From NCBI RefSeq assembly GCF_050948215.1, contig NC_135150.1, positions 16,161,943-16,225,942 on the forward strand: a stretch of DNA of 64,000 bases, given 5' to 3'. The DNA comes from Halictus rubicundus. Taxonomy: Eukaryota > Arthropoda > Insecta > Hymenoptera > Halictidae. This document shows positions 36,201 to 48,409 of this stretch, piece by piece. A model generated the notes under the pieces. That model worked only from the letters and a program-made list of their open reading frames with translations, was not told the origin of the DNA and did no database searches. Position numbers and translations under genes: made by a program. Positions within the stretch are counted from its first letter, which is position 1. Each line of letters begins with the position of its first letter.

Positions 36201-36833
36201 TCGAATATATTCGCGTCTCTTTTACAGGAATTACACGATCTCTCCATGGACTTCGATCCACTGACAGCTACCCCCATCAAAGCTCACAAGAGGTTGCAGT
36301 TCAACATGTTCCTCGGTCCAGTAGAAAAATTCAAATTGATGAAGACTTTCCCCGAATGCCTGTTCCCAATTTTCTGGGTGGACGAAGGTATCCTGCTCGA
36401 CGGCGCACTGTTAAACCAAGTGAAGCAAGTGTACATGTTGCTAGGGGTAGTCGGGTAATGTATCTGTTTTTTTCTTTTTAACTTTTTACACACAATTACT
36501 AAATTTGAATAGATCATTGATAGATTTGCTAGTCCGCTCGAAGACTAACGATTGATATAATTTTTTGAGACGATTTCTGACGCATCGTTTGGACGTTTGC
36601 TCTTCAGGGTCTTGAAATATCTGATGATGGCGGGCGGCGCTGGTCTGGGCGCTGCAGCAGGCTATTTTCATTACAAAAACCGAGACAAAAACTCGATGGA
36701 CGTGACCAAAGTGACGCCCGAGTCGCGAAACGGAAAGGACGAGGAGAAAAAATGGCCGCCGCAGCAGCAGATGAACATCAGTACAATACACACACAGAGC
36801 GCCGCGGTGCCCCCTAATTTGGACGCGAATTAA
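30631..36833 (+). CDS. Snmp1: Sensory neuron membrane protein (CD36 family), 528 aa
   Basis: Eight exons join in phase with GT/AG borders: 30631-30735, 31783-31943, 32295-32494, 33586-33785, 34321-34576, 35391-35602, 36228-36454 and 36608-36833. The protein has the CD36 layout: short cytoplasmic start, first membrane segment (about 7-29), large extracellular domain, second membrane segment (about 447-475) and a short charged tail. Family marks include SQVKKQISLGKQGSKMREIW, FNVTNP, QEVGPYHY, FNGTDSTIFPSL, the Cys cluster CYC..C..DLEKCVGVP, and PHFLGAEEKYL. Glycosylation sites NVT and NGT are visible, and the usual paired ectodomain cysteines are present. SNMP1 is known to pass lipid pheromones to odorant receptors in olfactory neurons. 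I favour SNMP1 from remembered sequences, but SNMP2 is not excluded without alignment. Length is normal for the family. No break or stop was found, and an AATAAA follows 53 bases after the stop. Confidence 0.9.
31299..31455. mobile_element. MITE-B copy in SNMP intron 1
   Basis: CATAAGCGGATTTTATGCAT at the left and TTGCGTAAAGATCCGCTTATG at the right are inverted. The interior keeps the TAAGTAGGTGCGA and GGTAGAAAATTTTTATTTTG blocks seen in other copies. The outermost GACTGC has changed to CATAAGC on both ends. Confidence 0.7.
33095..33378. mobile_element. MITE-A copy in SNMP intron 3, with TA/TG microsatellite core
   Basis: The left arm begins GGGTAAGGGACCTAATTAC and the right arm ends GTACTTGGGTCCCTTACC, its near complement. 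The arms pair for about 110 bp. At the hairpin centre a (TA)n run (33211-33255) passes into (TG)n (33256-33277). Flanking TA sites are eroded. Confidence 0.85.
34642..34789. mobile_element. MITE-D (pogo-like ends), truncated, in SNMP intron 5
   Basis: After TA the end reads CAGTCAAACCTGTTTTTGTG followed by CGGTAGATAGGGACC. The following 140 bases match the left half of the longer copy at 56227, up to the GCGGTGGAGAGGGAC block. The right end is missing. Confidence 0.7.
35066..35256. mobile_element. MITE-A copy in SNMP intron 5
   Basis: The left arm GGGTAAGGGACCCAATTAC and right arm GCATATTGGTACCCTCACAG pair over about 85 bp. The core is short (CAGTTAATATGTGATTTATC), without a microsatellite. 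The right terminus has decayed (TGCTTGCTTTG instead of TAATTGGGTCCC). Confidence 0.75.
35361..35383 (+). repeat. (ATT)n microsatellite before SNMP exon 6
   Basis: About seven ATT units sit directly before the TGTGTTACAG acceptor, contributing to its polypyrimidine-like tract. Confidence 0.8.
35856..36176. mobile_element. MITE-C copy in SNMP intron 6
   Basis: CAGTGTTTACTCTATATATG at the left and CATATATCGAGTAAACACTG at the right are inverted repeats. TA precedes the left end. Interior blocks (CCCCACTGCGGCGGGGTGTA and CCCGTGAAGGGCC) match the shorter copy at 57651. Length about 320 bp. Confidence 0.75.
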
Positions 36834-36885
36834 ACAGAGTCCCGTTTAGTTTCTCTTGCTCGAAATCTAGCAAAAAAAAAAAACC

Positions 36886-36891
36886 AATAAA
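36886..36891 (+). terminator. Snmp1: SNMP poly(A) signal
   Basis: AATAAA, 53 bases after the stop codon. Confidence 0.7.
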
Positions 36892-37673
36892 GCCGGTGTA
36901 CTATCTTTCGCCTTCGATTTCGAGTTTGCTCTGTAAGCGGTGCGTAATAAACGATACTGAAAGATTCTACCACCGTCAAAGTCGAAATGTCGTTTCGTTG
37001 TTACAGGCCACCTATTTATTTCGCAAGTATTATAAATATTGTACAATTCATGTGCGGCCATATTTCGTTCTCGATTTATTTTTAGCTACGTAGATCGTTG
37101 ACGTACTCGATAAGCTAATGGTATACTGTAAAGGCGAAGAAGTTTCACAACTTTACGTTAAAAATTTAAGCTAAGAGATCGGCAAATAGTTCCTATCTAT
37201 CGATTGCTCATATTTTAACCCTCGCATGGTTTTCTGGCAAAAATTCACCTATTCTCCGGTTTAGTGCAAATTTTTGTATTTCTGTACGATTGTGTTGTGA
37301 TTTGTCGCATTTATTGATAATATCGAGTTTAAGTATCGAACGATAATGCAAGAGTATCGAGAATCTTTTTCGTGTAACTATTTTTTAGTTGCCTACGAGG
37401 GTTAATCGTAATGTTCGAATAGTTAGTAACGACTTCATCGATATTTTCTGTACTTTGTTCAATTTGAAGCGTCGTTATATTGTGATTTATTATAAGGATC
37501 TTAATGGAACTATAAATAAATGACATTTTTTAAACTGCCGCGATCATTTCTGTCAGATAAAACTATTTACACTCTTCAAAATCTACACAATTTCAGAAAT
37601 CTCATCCAATGGCATAAAAATGCTTAGATTCCACGGCATACACATCGTTAATTTTTGGCCTACTTCTAACGCT

Positions 37674-37679
37674 TTTATT
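37674..37679 (-). terminator. moody: Moody-like gene poly(A) signal
   Basis: AATAAA on the minus strand, about 165 bases after the stop at 37845. The SNMP and GPCR genes converge, leaving about 0.8 kb between their two poly(A) signals; that gap shows nothing else. Confidence 0.5.
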
Positions 37680-37844
37680 ACCAAATATCTAGATTGGACC
37701 TTCCTCTTTCGAATGAGCCCTTTCCTAGCGAAAAATATTCTCATATAAGGACGAAAGGTTGGGGCACGTAAAACCATTTTTCGCCTATTTTTGTCGGTAA
37801 CGTGGTCACTCTACCTTATCGCGAATCTAGTCTGTCCATCGTCC

Positions 37845-40800
37845 TCAAGGTTTTCTAGCTCCGTTCCTCGGTCCGACATCGTTTCGGCAAAGTAACACGT
37901 TTTTGTAGGCACTTCTGTACTCGGAGCTCATCACCACGTACACCACAGGATTTATGCAAGTGGTCAGATAGATCAATATGTATCCCGCAATATTGAGACC
38001 CCTCCAATCAATGGCGTTCTTGAACGTCTTCGTAACGGTGATCGGCAGGTAACAGACGAGGAACGACGAGAATATCACCAGGATCATCTTGAGCAGCTTC
38101 TTGTCCTTGTTGCACATCCTCGGAGGACTCTCCGTTTTCCTCAAGTTTCCCAGGCTGGGGAACCTCGATCCTTTCCTGGTGATCGTCGATCTCTTCGCGG
38201 ACTGTTCCGGCGTGCTCGATCTTTCTACTTTCGAGTTCAATCGTTGAACCCACAGAGCGGACTCGATGATGAACGAAGCCCTGCTCGCCATTCTTTCCAA
38301 TTTATTTCGAGCGGAACCATTCGCCGCCGATTCGTTCATCATGGCGCAATCGTTCCGCGAGAAGACGTCCTCCGCTTCGTCCAGGTCGTCCCGCTCGTCG
38401 ACGTACGGTATATCATCTATTTTTATGCCGAATCCGGGGTTCGTTTTATCACAGACCTCGAGGACTCCAGGAGTCGAAGATTTTGTACTGGATTCGTTCG
38501 TCCCTTCGGTAGCCATTTTGTTGACCAAGCTGTATGCCTCTTCTTTTTCTTTTTCTTCCTCTTCTTCCTCCTCCTCGTCCTCCTCCTCTTCGTCGTCTTC
38601 CTTTGTTGGATCCTGCTCTGAGGAAGTCTGAAATTCCGACAGGGACCCTCCGATCGCCGATCTCGAAGGAGTCCGAGAACAATTCAGCCTGCTGGGCGCC
38701 ATAATCGCCCGTTTCGAAGAGAAATTTGAGCAAATTACACTTGCCGTGCAACTCGAACCCAGGACTGATAGCTCCTCCTCTTGCATCCTCGGGGACACCG
38801 AGCGATTCTGGAAAATGCAATTATTATCTTTGTTTCCAAATTAACAATAATTATATCTTATATATATTCACTATTGCTTGCAACGACTCGTTGCCATTTA
38901 TTAGTATGGGTACGATGAGCCAGAAATGGAAATGGAAATCCATGGGAATGGAAATTATTTTTACACAATAATCGAACAATTTATTGGAACGAAACTGTTG
39001 ATTTTTGTAAATAAAAATTATTAATCGCATTTTTAGCGAGTGGTTTAAATAATAAAGCAAATATAATAATCAAATATTTTCAGCACACTGCATACGCATG
39101 CGCAGACTCGGCGTTTGGATCAGGCCTGTTCGAGATATATTGTCTGAATCAACTACAAGTTTATCTCAAGGTTAAATTCTACGTGCAGGCAATGTTATTT
39201 TGTTATCTGAAGACTGCAATATGCAGCTCACTTCAATACGTATGTTTAGAAGCGCTATTAATAATAGTAATATTAATATTAATTTAATAGTAGCGCCAAT
39301 GACTAGTTCCACGATAAACGTTATAAATACTAGAATATCTTACGTCTTCATTTTCTGTACGTTTCGATTCTTACCTCACGCTTGACATCCTTGGCGTCGG
39401 TATTCGCAGTTAGGTTTCGTTTCCGCCTCTTCCAGGCCGTTTTCCGAACGATATAGAAAATCCTGGCATAGCAAACGACGATCGCAACGCAAGGGATTAA
39501 GAAGGCAACGACGAAAAGGAACTCTTTGGGACTTCGACCGTGTACATCCGGAAGTATCGAGCAGGATCCAATGGCGGTGTCCAACCCGAACCGTCCCCAG
39601 CTTTCGAACCACGTAACAACAAGAAAGCCAAATGCGAGGATCCAGATACCTATCACCATCGGCACTATGTACTTTTGTTTATAAAATCTGAAAGAATATA
39701 CCCAGTTGATTATTTGTTTATTATTATTATTTTATTTGTCGTGTGATTATTTCATCTATTTATTTTTTAATGAATTATTTAAAATAACCCTAGGTTAATA
39801 ATAAAATGTACGTTTTCGAAATATAAACTATTATTTTCATTTTCAGCTATAATTAACCGTACGAGATTGTAAGTTACTTACATAGGATACAGTCTAGGAT
39901 GACCTATCATGACGTAACGATTGATCGTGATCGAAAGGATCGTGAACAGACTCACTGCGACCAGACCGTATCTCAGCAAAGGAAACAGACGACATAACAA
40001 TGCCCCATGCGGCCAAGAACTATGCCAAAATGTCGACGTCGCGAGGGGTAGGTTGAAGCAGCAAAACATCAGATCCGAGACCGATAGGTTCAGTATGAAG
40101 ATGGCGGTGGCATTTCTCAGCTGTGAAAACGAAAGAAAGTTTCCGAAGAAAATTTTATATTAACCCTCTATTAACCGGAGTCATTTGTGACCCGCACCGA
40201 TATTTCACTAGTTTTCTTTCGATATAAGGCGATAGCTCGGGACCAGCTTTCGTCGTATTGCGAACAAAGAAGAAGAAGAGTGGATAGCTATTTTCTTATT
40301 TTCCAAATAAAAAGTTTATATCGGAATAAAATTGTACATATAATACAATTGTACACATTGACGGTACGCTGGAGCTTATCCCCACCGCGACGGGTCACGA
40401 ATGACTCCGGCATAGCACACGAAGGGTCAAATCCTGACCGTTTATGATTGACCTCCGACCATCTATGACTATCTATCTAAAATCGTAATCGGGTCGTTGA
40501 ACTCGTTTCGACGTTGGCTCCGCGTTAAAAGACAGACGTCGCTGTGTAAAAAGCATGACCTTGGCGTGATCTCCAAGGTGATAGCACAACTGTTTATTAT
40601 CATCTGTACGCTCGCGTCTTCGAATCGCATAAACACCATTTAGCCTTCTTTTTTAATTTCGATGGCGCGTGTGGAACAATTTAAATGGCCGCCTATAACC
40701 GAGGCGTTCGACGTACAGTCGTAAATAAATATCTTCCACGTTCCGCGCGTACAACAGGTCTCATAAATCGAACGTGTTACACCGCGGTGAAACGTGCGGC

Positions 40801-43800
40801 GAACGGAACCACGCTGAAAATACCAATTCGACAGGAATTTCGCATTACTAAGCATACCTCGGACATTGTGCAATAAAACATTAAAGCCGCCTGGTGTTGT
40901 TTCTTCGCGCGGTTTAATTCCAGTTCATCGATTGGATCGACTCCGTCGGAATTGGCGCGGATACACTCCTCTTCCCCTCCCCCTCCCCTCACGGGACCAA
41001 CGAAAACACGGTAACGCGAAACTTCTGATCTCTTCCGCGACCGAAGGTGTAGATCGAAAGTCCGATTTCATAATAAACGGTGCCGACAACCTTCCGATCG
41101 TTGCCTCGTTTTCGTTATTACGCCGCCGATATTTTCGGTATTTATAGGAATAAGGTGGCCATTACCACGCCGAAACAATGGCCGATACGCTTACAAAAAG
41201 AACTCGTTGACAATGGCGTCCACGATCGCAGCGCGCGATCGATTGCGATATGAATTTTAAAAACACCTGAATCGAAACTTGTTTTGTAGACTTTAACGAA
41301 CAGGCTCGTATTTTTCTGACTAGACGTTCTTGATTGGACTAGAGAATATCAACTCACTCTGACAAATGGTTTCCGAGATTATAAATTCAAGCTAAAAGAT
41401 GTAGGTGAAATAACACCAAGTTTAATTGTGATCTCAGAAATTCTCCGAGTATTCGAAAAATGGATTCATTTTTCTGTTGCTTTTTTCCACGTAGATTGTG
41501 GATTTTGAAAATACTCTATTTCCGAAAGAAATATGTCTAAAAGTTAAACAACAATTTTCGACAAAGGGTAACGGATGCTTTATGGCTATTTGCAAAGTGC
41601 TTCGCGAACAATAAATTTCTCTAAACATCCGCGCGCGTGCAGTAATCCTTATTTCGGGTTTCTAGCGAACGCTGGAAGTCTCGGTAACTGGAAGAAATTG
41701 GTTTTTCCGGCACAATGCGACCGGTAGAAGAGTTTTATGACTGTTCCAAGGCTTGCCGGGAACTGAAAATAAATCGTGCATGCACGGCGCGTTGTAAAAT
41801 CGTCTCCTACATAAATCCGGGGAACTCGAAGAAAGGAGAATGTTTGTATGCATGGCGGGAAGTTATCGTAGCGTCGACGGGTCTTATCTGACGATCGTAG
41901 ATCGCAGCTCGGTAAATATCACCATTTTAAACCTATAAACATCAACGTTGTAGAACAATTTTATTTATCCAATTACCGTTCGCGAACCTTTTATTGCACC
42001 TATGTACACGGAACAGAGAAAGATACAGACACTACGAGAACAATTACATGAAGAAAATGCGGATAAAGAAACTAAATGCCAAATTATTATAGAAATGTAA
42101 GTACATAGATTATTAAATTGTTACAGATTATTAATAAAACAATGCTGATTTCTATCGAACAACGTTTGGAATCATTTTCGTTTCGTGTAGCGATTAAATC
42201 GCACATGAACGTACTGATTGAAATCGACATAGGGTAAGGGACCCAATTACTATGGGGGTGCCAATATGCCTATATTAATTATATTCCTTTACTGTCATTT
42301 TTTGATGAAATTTTCATGTCTTTGCCTTCAAGGTCATCCGAAGGTCATGGTGTGCTAGGTCGTTGAATGCGTCTTGATACGGGCTATAATACTGTTAAGT
42401 CAAAAATACAAAGTGCCATTTAAAAAGATGAAGGCGACCTTGACAATACTAAACAAAAATTTTTGTAACTTTTTTTATTGCAATGTATAGGCAATCGAAA
42501 ACCGATCAACTTTTGTTGAAAATATTTGTTTATCAGATTGTCGCAAGTACTTGAAAAATCATGAAAAGTGTTACGTGGGACACCCTGCATATGGTATATA
42601 TATCTCTCTTTTTTAATATTCATTATGCTTGAAAAATAAGTGTAGCTAATATGGACATATTGGTACCCCCCACAGTAATTGGGATTTCCACAAGTGCAGC
42701 GTAAGTTGCTCACTCGCAGCTTTCCTTCGCGAAGAAAACCGAATTACGAACTTTTACTAAAAATTTCCCCACGGCTCGCCATTGTGTTCTAAAACAAGAA
42801 CCGAGGTGAACCACTTCACAAAGCGGCCCGTCTAGGATTTAATAGCAACGGGTAAGGCGCACTGGAAACCTGAGCAACTGCGACGTGTAATCTAGATCGT
42901 TCCGCGTAAGAAATTCGTCACTCGGAAATCCAGACACTATCGTAGTTACATTTATCTTCGTGTTTATCGTTGCACAAATTTCCAACCACCGCCTACAGAG
43001 CTGAGAATTATCTGAACTCCTTGATAATGGCCGCTCTATCGTCACCATAGTGACAATGTTGAAGTACCATTGAATCTAACGTGTGAAGTTATGCAATATT
43101 TTCCTACATATGTTCTATTGTACATGCAGCAAACATACAGAGTTACAGGATAATACACAGAACATGCAGTGCGATAATTATGAGTCATCATAATTATGTC
43201 GTCTTTGCGTGCAGTTTTGTCTATTGTACACATTGAAATAATTGAGAGAACAATTATCATCGTCAAATCATGCACATTGTTTAGCCCAGTTCGTGCATTT
43301 AAAGCTGAACATTGTGTTCACTCGTGTATTAAACAATTTAAAATTTAAACTGACCCCTTGACACACGAATTCACTTTAATTATGTGTCACCAAAGATTTA
43401 TTATTTAACTTACGGTGAAAGCTTAGCATTGAATTTTCGTATAAATTCAACATAGATGTGTTCCTGGGATAATATAAATGTAACTGGTAATAATTGTTGT
43501 CAATGTTGAACAATATTTTACTTCAATGTGCACTATGTCCTCAAACGTATGTACAAATTAATTCGTGGCTCTCACCGAACTCCAATGGTCCACCATATTA
43601 ATTACTTGTAAGATGGAGTAAACGCGTAGACAGCGATGGAAATTATTTTGGAGAGGAGAATATATTCCAGTTGTTGAGTAAATATTTTTAATGTTTAAAT
43701 AGAACTGTTACAAAATTCTCAGTCTCCGCTTTGGCAACGTTTCCTGGTTTCTGACAGCGTTTAGGCGCGCGGAAATGAGTCGAATCCGAGCACGAACGAT

Positions 43801-44044
43801 TGCAAAATTGTGTGAATGGCGAAGGAAAACTGACCTTTCGGGTTCGTAGAAGAGCAACAATGGTGAAAAGGTTCCCCGGGATCCCGACGAGCATGAAAAG
43901 CACACAGCAGCCGGCGGCGAAGTGTAACAGCCATCGCGGATAGCCGACGAAGAGGATCACCGATCCTGGATCCTGTAGGACCTCCTCGAGGGCCTCTGCT
44001 CCGCCATAGTGACCGGTATCGTTGCTCGCCATCCAGTACTCCAT
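37845..44044 (-). CDS. moody: Moody-like rhodopsin-family GPCR, 574 aa
   Basis: Four coding exons join in phase: 44044-43835, 40120-39882, 39687-39375 and 38807-37845. Seven membrane segments are readable: TM1 about 38-66, TM2 74-98, TM3 112-136, TM4 158-176, TM5 204-228, TM6 493-515 and TM7 525-547. TM3 ends NRY (137-139) in place of DRY, and TM7 has NPVVY (540-544). The third cytoplasmic loop is about 260 residues and includes an acidic run of 22 mostly Glu residues (323-344). Extracellular loop 2 reads WGRFGLDTAIGSCSILPD, and SPKEFLF leads into TM5; both recall Drosophila Moody. Moody acts in surface glia to form the blood-brain barrier; the relative Tre1 is the main alternative. An acceptor (TGTCTGCAG) abuts the ATG, so a 5' non-coding exon must lie to the right. 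The first listed intron is 3.7 kb and hosts transposon remnants. Confidence 0.82.
40164..40426. mobile_element. PB2 (TTAA-site MITE) in the Moody intron
   Basis: TTAA precedes CCCTCTATTAACCGGAGTC. The right end reads GACTCCGGCATAGCACACG then AAGGG, with TCAA in place of TTAA. The inner CCGGAGTCATTTGTGACCCG pairs with CGGGTCACGAATGACTCCGG. Interior matches the copy at 48120. Confidence 0.75.
42232..42684. mobile_element. MITE-A copy split by a 300-bp insertion, in the Moody intron
   Basis: TA then GGGTAAGGGACCCAATTAC begins the left arm, which is recognisable to about 42284. The right arm resumes near 42599 and ends GGTACCCCCCACAGTAATTG. The inserted 300 bp ends in GTGGGACACCCTGCATA, a motif also found at 6.35, 29.07 and 50.53 kb. 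Confidence 0.7.
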
Positions 44045-47000
44045 CTGCAGACAGCATGTTAGACGGTTATCGTTTTGCACAGGGCCGTAAAACTCGGCGA
44101 CTATGTTTCCGATAAAACTGGAGAAATTTTTCTCCCGTGTCAAATTTTTGTGTATCTCTATTATCGAACGCCATGAACATTTTCGACAATTTTTATGCGA
44201 ATTTCATTGAATTTATCACGATCTACTTTGAGAAGTCTCGTGTTCTTTTTATAAACTGACACAAACGGGGGTAAGCAAATATTTATGCGAATCTACAAGC
44301 TGGCAAATTCTACATTTATTTCCCAAATTTTATGCTTAACTTTTCGCGCAACAAAAATGTTTTGTTCTCCGACATTTTTGGTTCATGTAAATATTTTCAG
44401 TTCCTAGACCACGTGAAATAAATTTAGAAGCTTCGGATGTTCTTTAACACTATAGCACGCGGTCTTTACTGAAAGATATTGCACGGTGAATATAGCACCC
44501 TTGTTAAGGAATGAAAAAATGCGGAAGCATGAATAATATTTCACACTTCGGGAATTTCGTATCAACGCTTTTACATGTTTCCTATTAATCGCACAAGATT
44601 GCAAATAAACGCAAACGAAAGAATGTGTTACACGCGTTGCCAATGTATTACTCAAGATGTATTATTCAATATATTGCTCAATGTATTAAAAAAGAAATGG
44701 CTGAAGTACCGCGCGACAAATGTAAAGGCTTTTCTGTTCTCTCACTTTTCCAATTGTTTTATGCAATTGTAAATCCACTTTGTCTGTTTTCCCGTTTCCA
44801 TTGTAGGCGCTCCACACGGTTCTCTTGTTTCTCGCGCGTCGAGAAAATGCACGGAACCTCTTCTTTTTCCCGCGCGGTACGTTGAAAAGGAAGAGAGAAA
44901 TCTATTTTCGCCACTCGAGACGATAAACTCTTTCAACCGGGAGTAAACTTTACCGAACGATTCTATCTTATGTCGGAATTGCGTTCCAGAGGAACCGCGA
45001 AGAGCATGATTTTTAGATTCCGTCCGAGTGTCCGGGCGAAGCTGCTCGAACAGTTAAAAAGACGCTTGGAAATCATTGTAGCGTAGGCCAGGTGCGAACG
45101 TCCCTCGGATCCAATTGTTTGGGACCGGAAGTCGTTCGTCTCTGTGCGCCGATATTCTGAATTACGATCGATAACGTCACGCGTGTAATATAAATATTTG
45201 AGATTTCTGCGGTGCGCGTGAATATATCGTTTAAAAAAGGAATTTGAATTAACCCTTTGCTCTTGAAATTTTTCTTCCGTCTTAGAATATTTTCATTTTA
45301 TTCATACGAGACTGATCCGATTTCCACATACAATATCTAAATGTTTAGTAATCTATTAAATACAAATTTTGCAATGTAACAAATATTTTGTAATATTTTT
45401 TGTAATTTCTCGAGTCCAGAGGGTTAAGTGATAAAATTACATTGATTTCTTGATCGATTATCAATTTTACTAGTTACGATTTGATTAATATTGAATTTAG
45501 AGGTGATTGACACGATCAGTGAATTTAATTTTGACACTAACCCAACCTTCGAATTAGTGGTTCCTAAAAATAAATAAATGTTGTGTGTAACATTGCCGAA
45601 CAGAACACGATTATTTTTTACAAATCAGATAGATTTCTTTTTTACCGTAAAGTACAGTAAAAGGAAATCAAATCAATAGTAGCAATTGAATAACATTTTA
45701 GAGCGACTAAATCAGTAGATGCCTAACGCTCACGAATTTGGAGCACGTTGCGACTTCAAACAAATACCGCATTCCTACAATAAATAAATGTTTCATCGAA
45801 AATATTATTCTGTTATTGTAATGAAACGGTGTTTGATCGCAATTACAGATATGCAAATTATAAAATGTTATATAATGTTATTTTCTGCACATAAAGGAAT
45901 TTCGAGTATAATAATTAGCATTTTATGCGATTACGAAACACAATTAATAATACTTTTGTTGATGGCGTCTCTCGGTAGAGGAAACAAAATTTTCCTAGAC
46001 ATACATCAATAGTCTAATGTAACAATTAGCATGTTAACGTATATACAAATCTGTAAAATGTCTGTATAGAACGCACTGTATGTGCTTTTATTTTATTTTC
46101 ACGAGATTTTTCCCATTGGTCGGAAGAAATGTTTCACTTAAAACAAAAAATTCGTAATAAAAATGAAAATTTCGATCTGTGTAGCGGTGAAAACGACTGG
46201 AAACAAAGAGCTATTCCCTCTAATAAAGTTTCGTTCTCCGAGGCGAGTAGCTTCGGTCAAAATGAACGTGCGCGAGCACGCTTTATCGGCGATGTCAATC
46301 GTTGTCCGGTGCTATCGTCAGCACAATCCATCCATTCACACGAATCCTTGCCTAGAATTGAATAGAAGGGCACTTACCTTCGTGACAAGCAAAGGCTGCC
46401 GGTCCTGGTCTCATTGATGCAAATCATTTATGGCACGTCATCGCACGAGCACTCGCACACTCCGTTCCATACATTTGGCTCGCTCTTCTCGGGGGATTTA
46501 CAATGTAGCGATGCAGCATTTCAGCTTGGAATCATTTCTTCTTCATACCGATTCTATATCCGTATCGGTGTTAGCGAATTGTTTGAACAATCTCCGACGT
46601 TGTTCCGTTACGCAAACATCGTACTCGCGTTCCTCTTCAACGCCATCCTTGCGGACACTGTGCGGATCATTTAAATTGTTGAAAAATTGACCCACCCGAT
46701 CGATCGCTGTGACCTTCAATTTGGAAATTGCGAGTGCTTCGAGTCGCTTTTCCTGATTTGCTACAAGCACGCTTTGTATTCTGATTGATTCAAGATTTAT
46801 TTCAGAATGTTCTGACTGACTTATGGTTGAGGAACTTCGTAGGAATTCACCCTCGAATTCGTTATTAATACGTATATGTTGAAAAAAGTTTTTATCTTTA
46901 TCTTTATTATATATTATATTTATTTTGAGAATAAAATATATTACCTATATTAAACTATGTAATATTAAATTTCAAGAACCTAAAAATCAACTTATTATTG

Positions 47001-47740
47001 CTTTAAACAATTTTGTCGTTTCCCAGGATTATCCGATTCAACCCAAAACGTCCCAACCTGTGGAACCTACGAAGACTTCAAGTGTCATTGTTGTCGCATT
47101 CAGCTGACCTAACATTTTCATGAACTTTGTTCACACTTTTAGATTACCGAAGACACACTGAGCTTAGAAGGACGCGCGCGTTCTCCAAATCTCCGGATTC
47201 CGTAAAAGATCATTATGCACAGTGATGCACTAAATCGACTATATACAATTGAAAAAATATTCTCCATTGGTGTCTTAAGATCTGGAATATCTTTCAAGTT
47301 GGTCCACGAGGTTTACGGTTTCCGAAAGAATTTCGAACGACGCACAAGACATCGCACGGCGGACAGCTGGTTTATGCTCACAGTACAATCGACTGGGTTC
47401 GGATAAGTATTAATTAAATCAGGTTCGCGAGAACGAGTCGAAACGTTTCTCGCGTAATCCGCGAAACGAACTAAACCGGTCCAGTAACTGGACCGCCGAA
47501 TTCGTTCGCACACGGACGCGTTCTTTCGAACCTAATAGAGCGCAGGCGTGGGGTTAGTGTCCTTCATGGATTGAGGGGAAACAGTCGAATTCTATTTCAC
47601 CATTTTCAAGAGAAGTTCGTTACTTCGCTTGACGAAGAACACGCAGAGAACACACGATCGCCGAGTTTATTTGACGATACTTTATATGCACTAATTACGA
47701 GCCGATATCTCAATATCTACCAACGAATTCGCGACAGGAC
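44045..47740. other. Upstream of the GPCR; gene-poor DNA
   Basis: A 5' non-coding exon of the GPCR should lie here or further right; GC-rich patches at about 44800-45200 and 46150-46750 are candidates for promoters. No coding exon is recognised. A PB1 element is listed separately. Confidence 0.35.
45253..45423. mobile_element. PB1 (TTAA-site MITE)
   Basis: TTAA duplications flank both ends (45249-45252 and 45424-45427). The left end is CCCTTTGCTCTTG and the right end CTCGAGTCCAGAGGG. The interior is the reverse complement of the copy at 58580 (for example TCATTTTATTCATACGAGAC). Length 171 bp. Confidence 0.8.
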
Positions 47741-48080
47741 TACCAATATGCCTATATCAATTATACTTATTTTTAAAGCACAATATTTTACAATACACAC
47801 ACAATACTTATTTTTAAAGCAAAAAAAGTAATATTAAATTTAATATTAAACTAATATTACATTCATATTACATTACATAATATGACAAAAAGAAAATAAA
47901 CGTAATATTACATTAATATTACATTTAATATTATATTACATGCATATTACATTAATATTACGTTTCAATATTACATTTTTTCATTAAAATCAGTTAATAT
48001 AGATGTTATATATCTCTTTTTCAATATCCATTATGCTTTAAGAATAAGTATAATTAATGTAGGCATATTGGTACCCACAC
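47741..48080. mobile_element. MITE-A copy with AT-rich expansion, ends truncated
   Basis: The arms TACCAATATGCCTATATCAA and AATGTAGGCATATTGGTACC are inverted, but the outer GGGTAAGGGACC is gone on both sides. The left half of the interior has expanded into repeated TTAATATTACAT units (47830-47980). Confidence 0.7.
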
Positions 48081-48119
48081 TATAAAATTCAGGATGAAAA
48101 TAATACCTGCTGGAGTTAA

Positions 48120-48409
48120 CAGGGTCGAAAGCTTATCCCTCGGACTCCTGCGAGTTCTAGACCTGCGCCGGAGTCATTTCTGACCCACGCCATTTTACTA
48201 CAGTTTTCTTTCCTTGGATATAAGGCGATGGCTCGGGACCGGCTTTCGTCATATTTCGGATGAAGAAGAAGAAGACGGGATAGCGATTTTCTTATTTCGA
48301 AATAAAGTGCGTCGTCTTATATCGGACTGAAACTGTACATATTGACGGTCGCTCGAGCTTATCCCCACCGTGACGGGTCACGAATGACTCCGGCATGGCA
48401 CACGGAAGG
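48120..48409. mobile_element. PB2 (TTAA-site MITE)
   Basis: TTAA flanks both ends (48116-48119, 48410-48413). The interior GATATAAGGCGATGGCTCGG and the GGGTCACGAATGACTCCGGC near the right end match the copy at 40164. The left outer 60 bp differ, so an insertion or recombination occurred there. Confidence 0.75.

Noticed and set aside
38244..38631. Plus-strand Phe/Ser-rich frames opposite the GPCR acidic loop
   Set aside because: They are the complement of the poly-Glu stretch in the GPCR exon.
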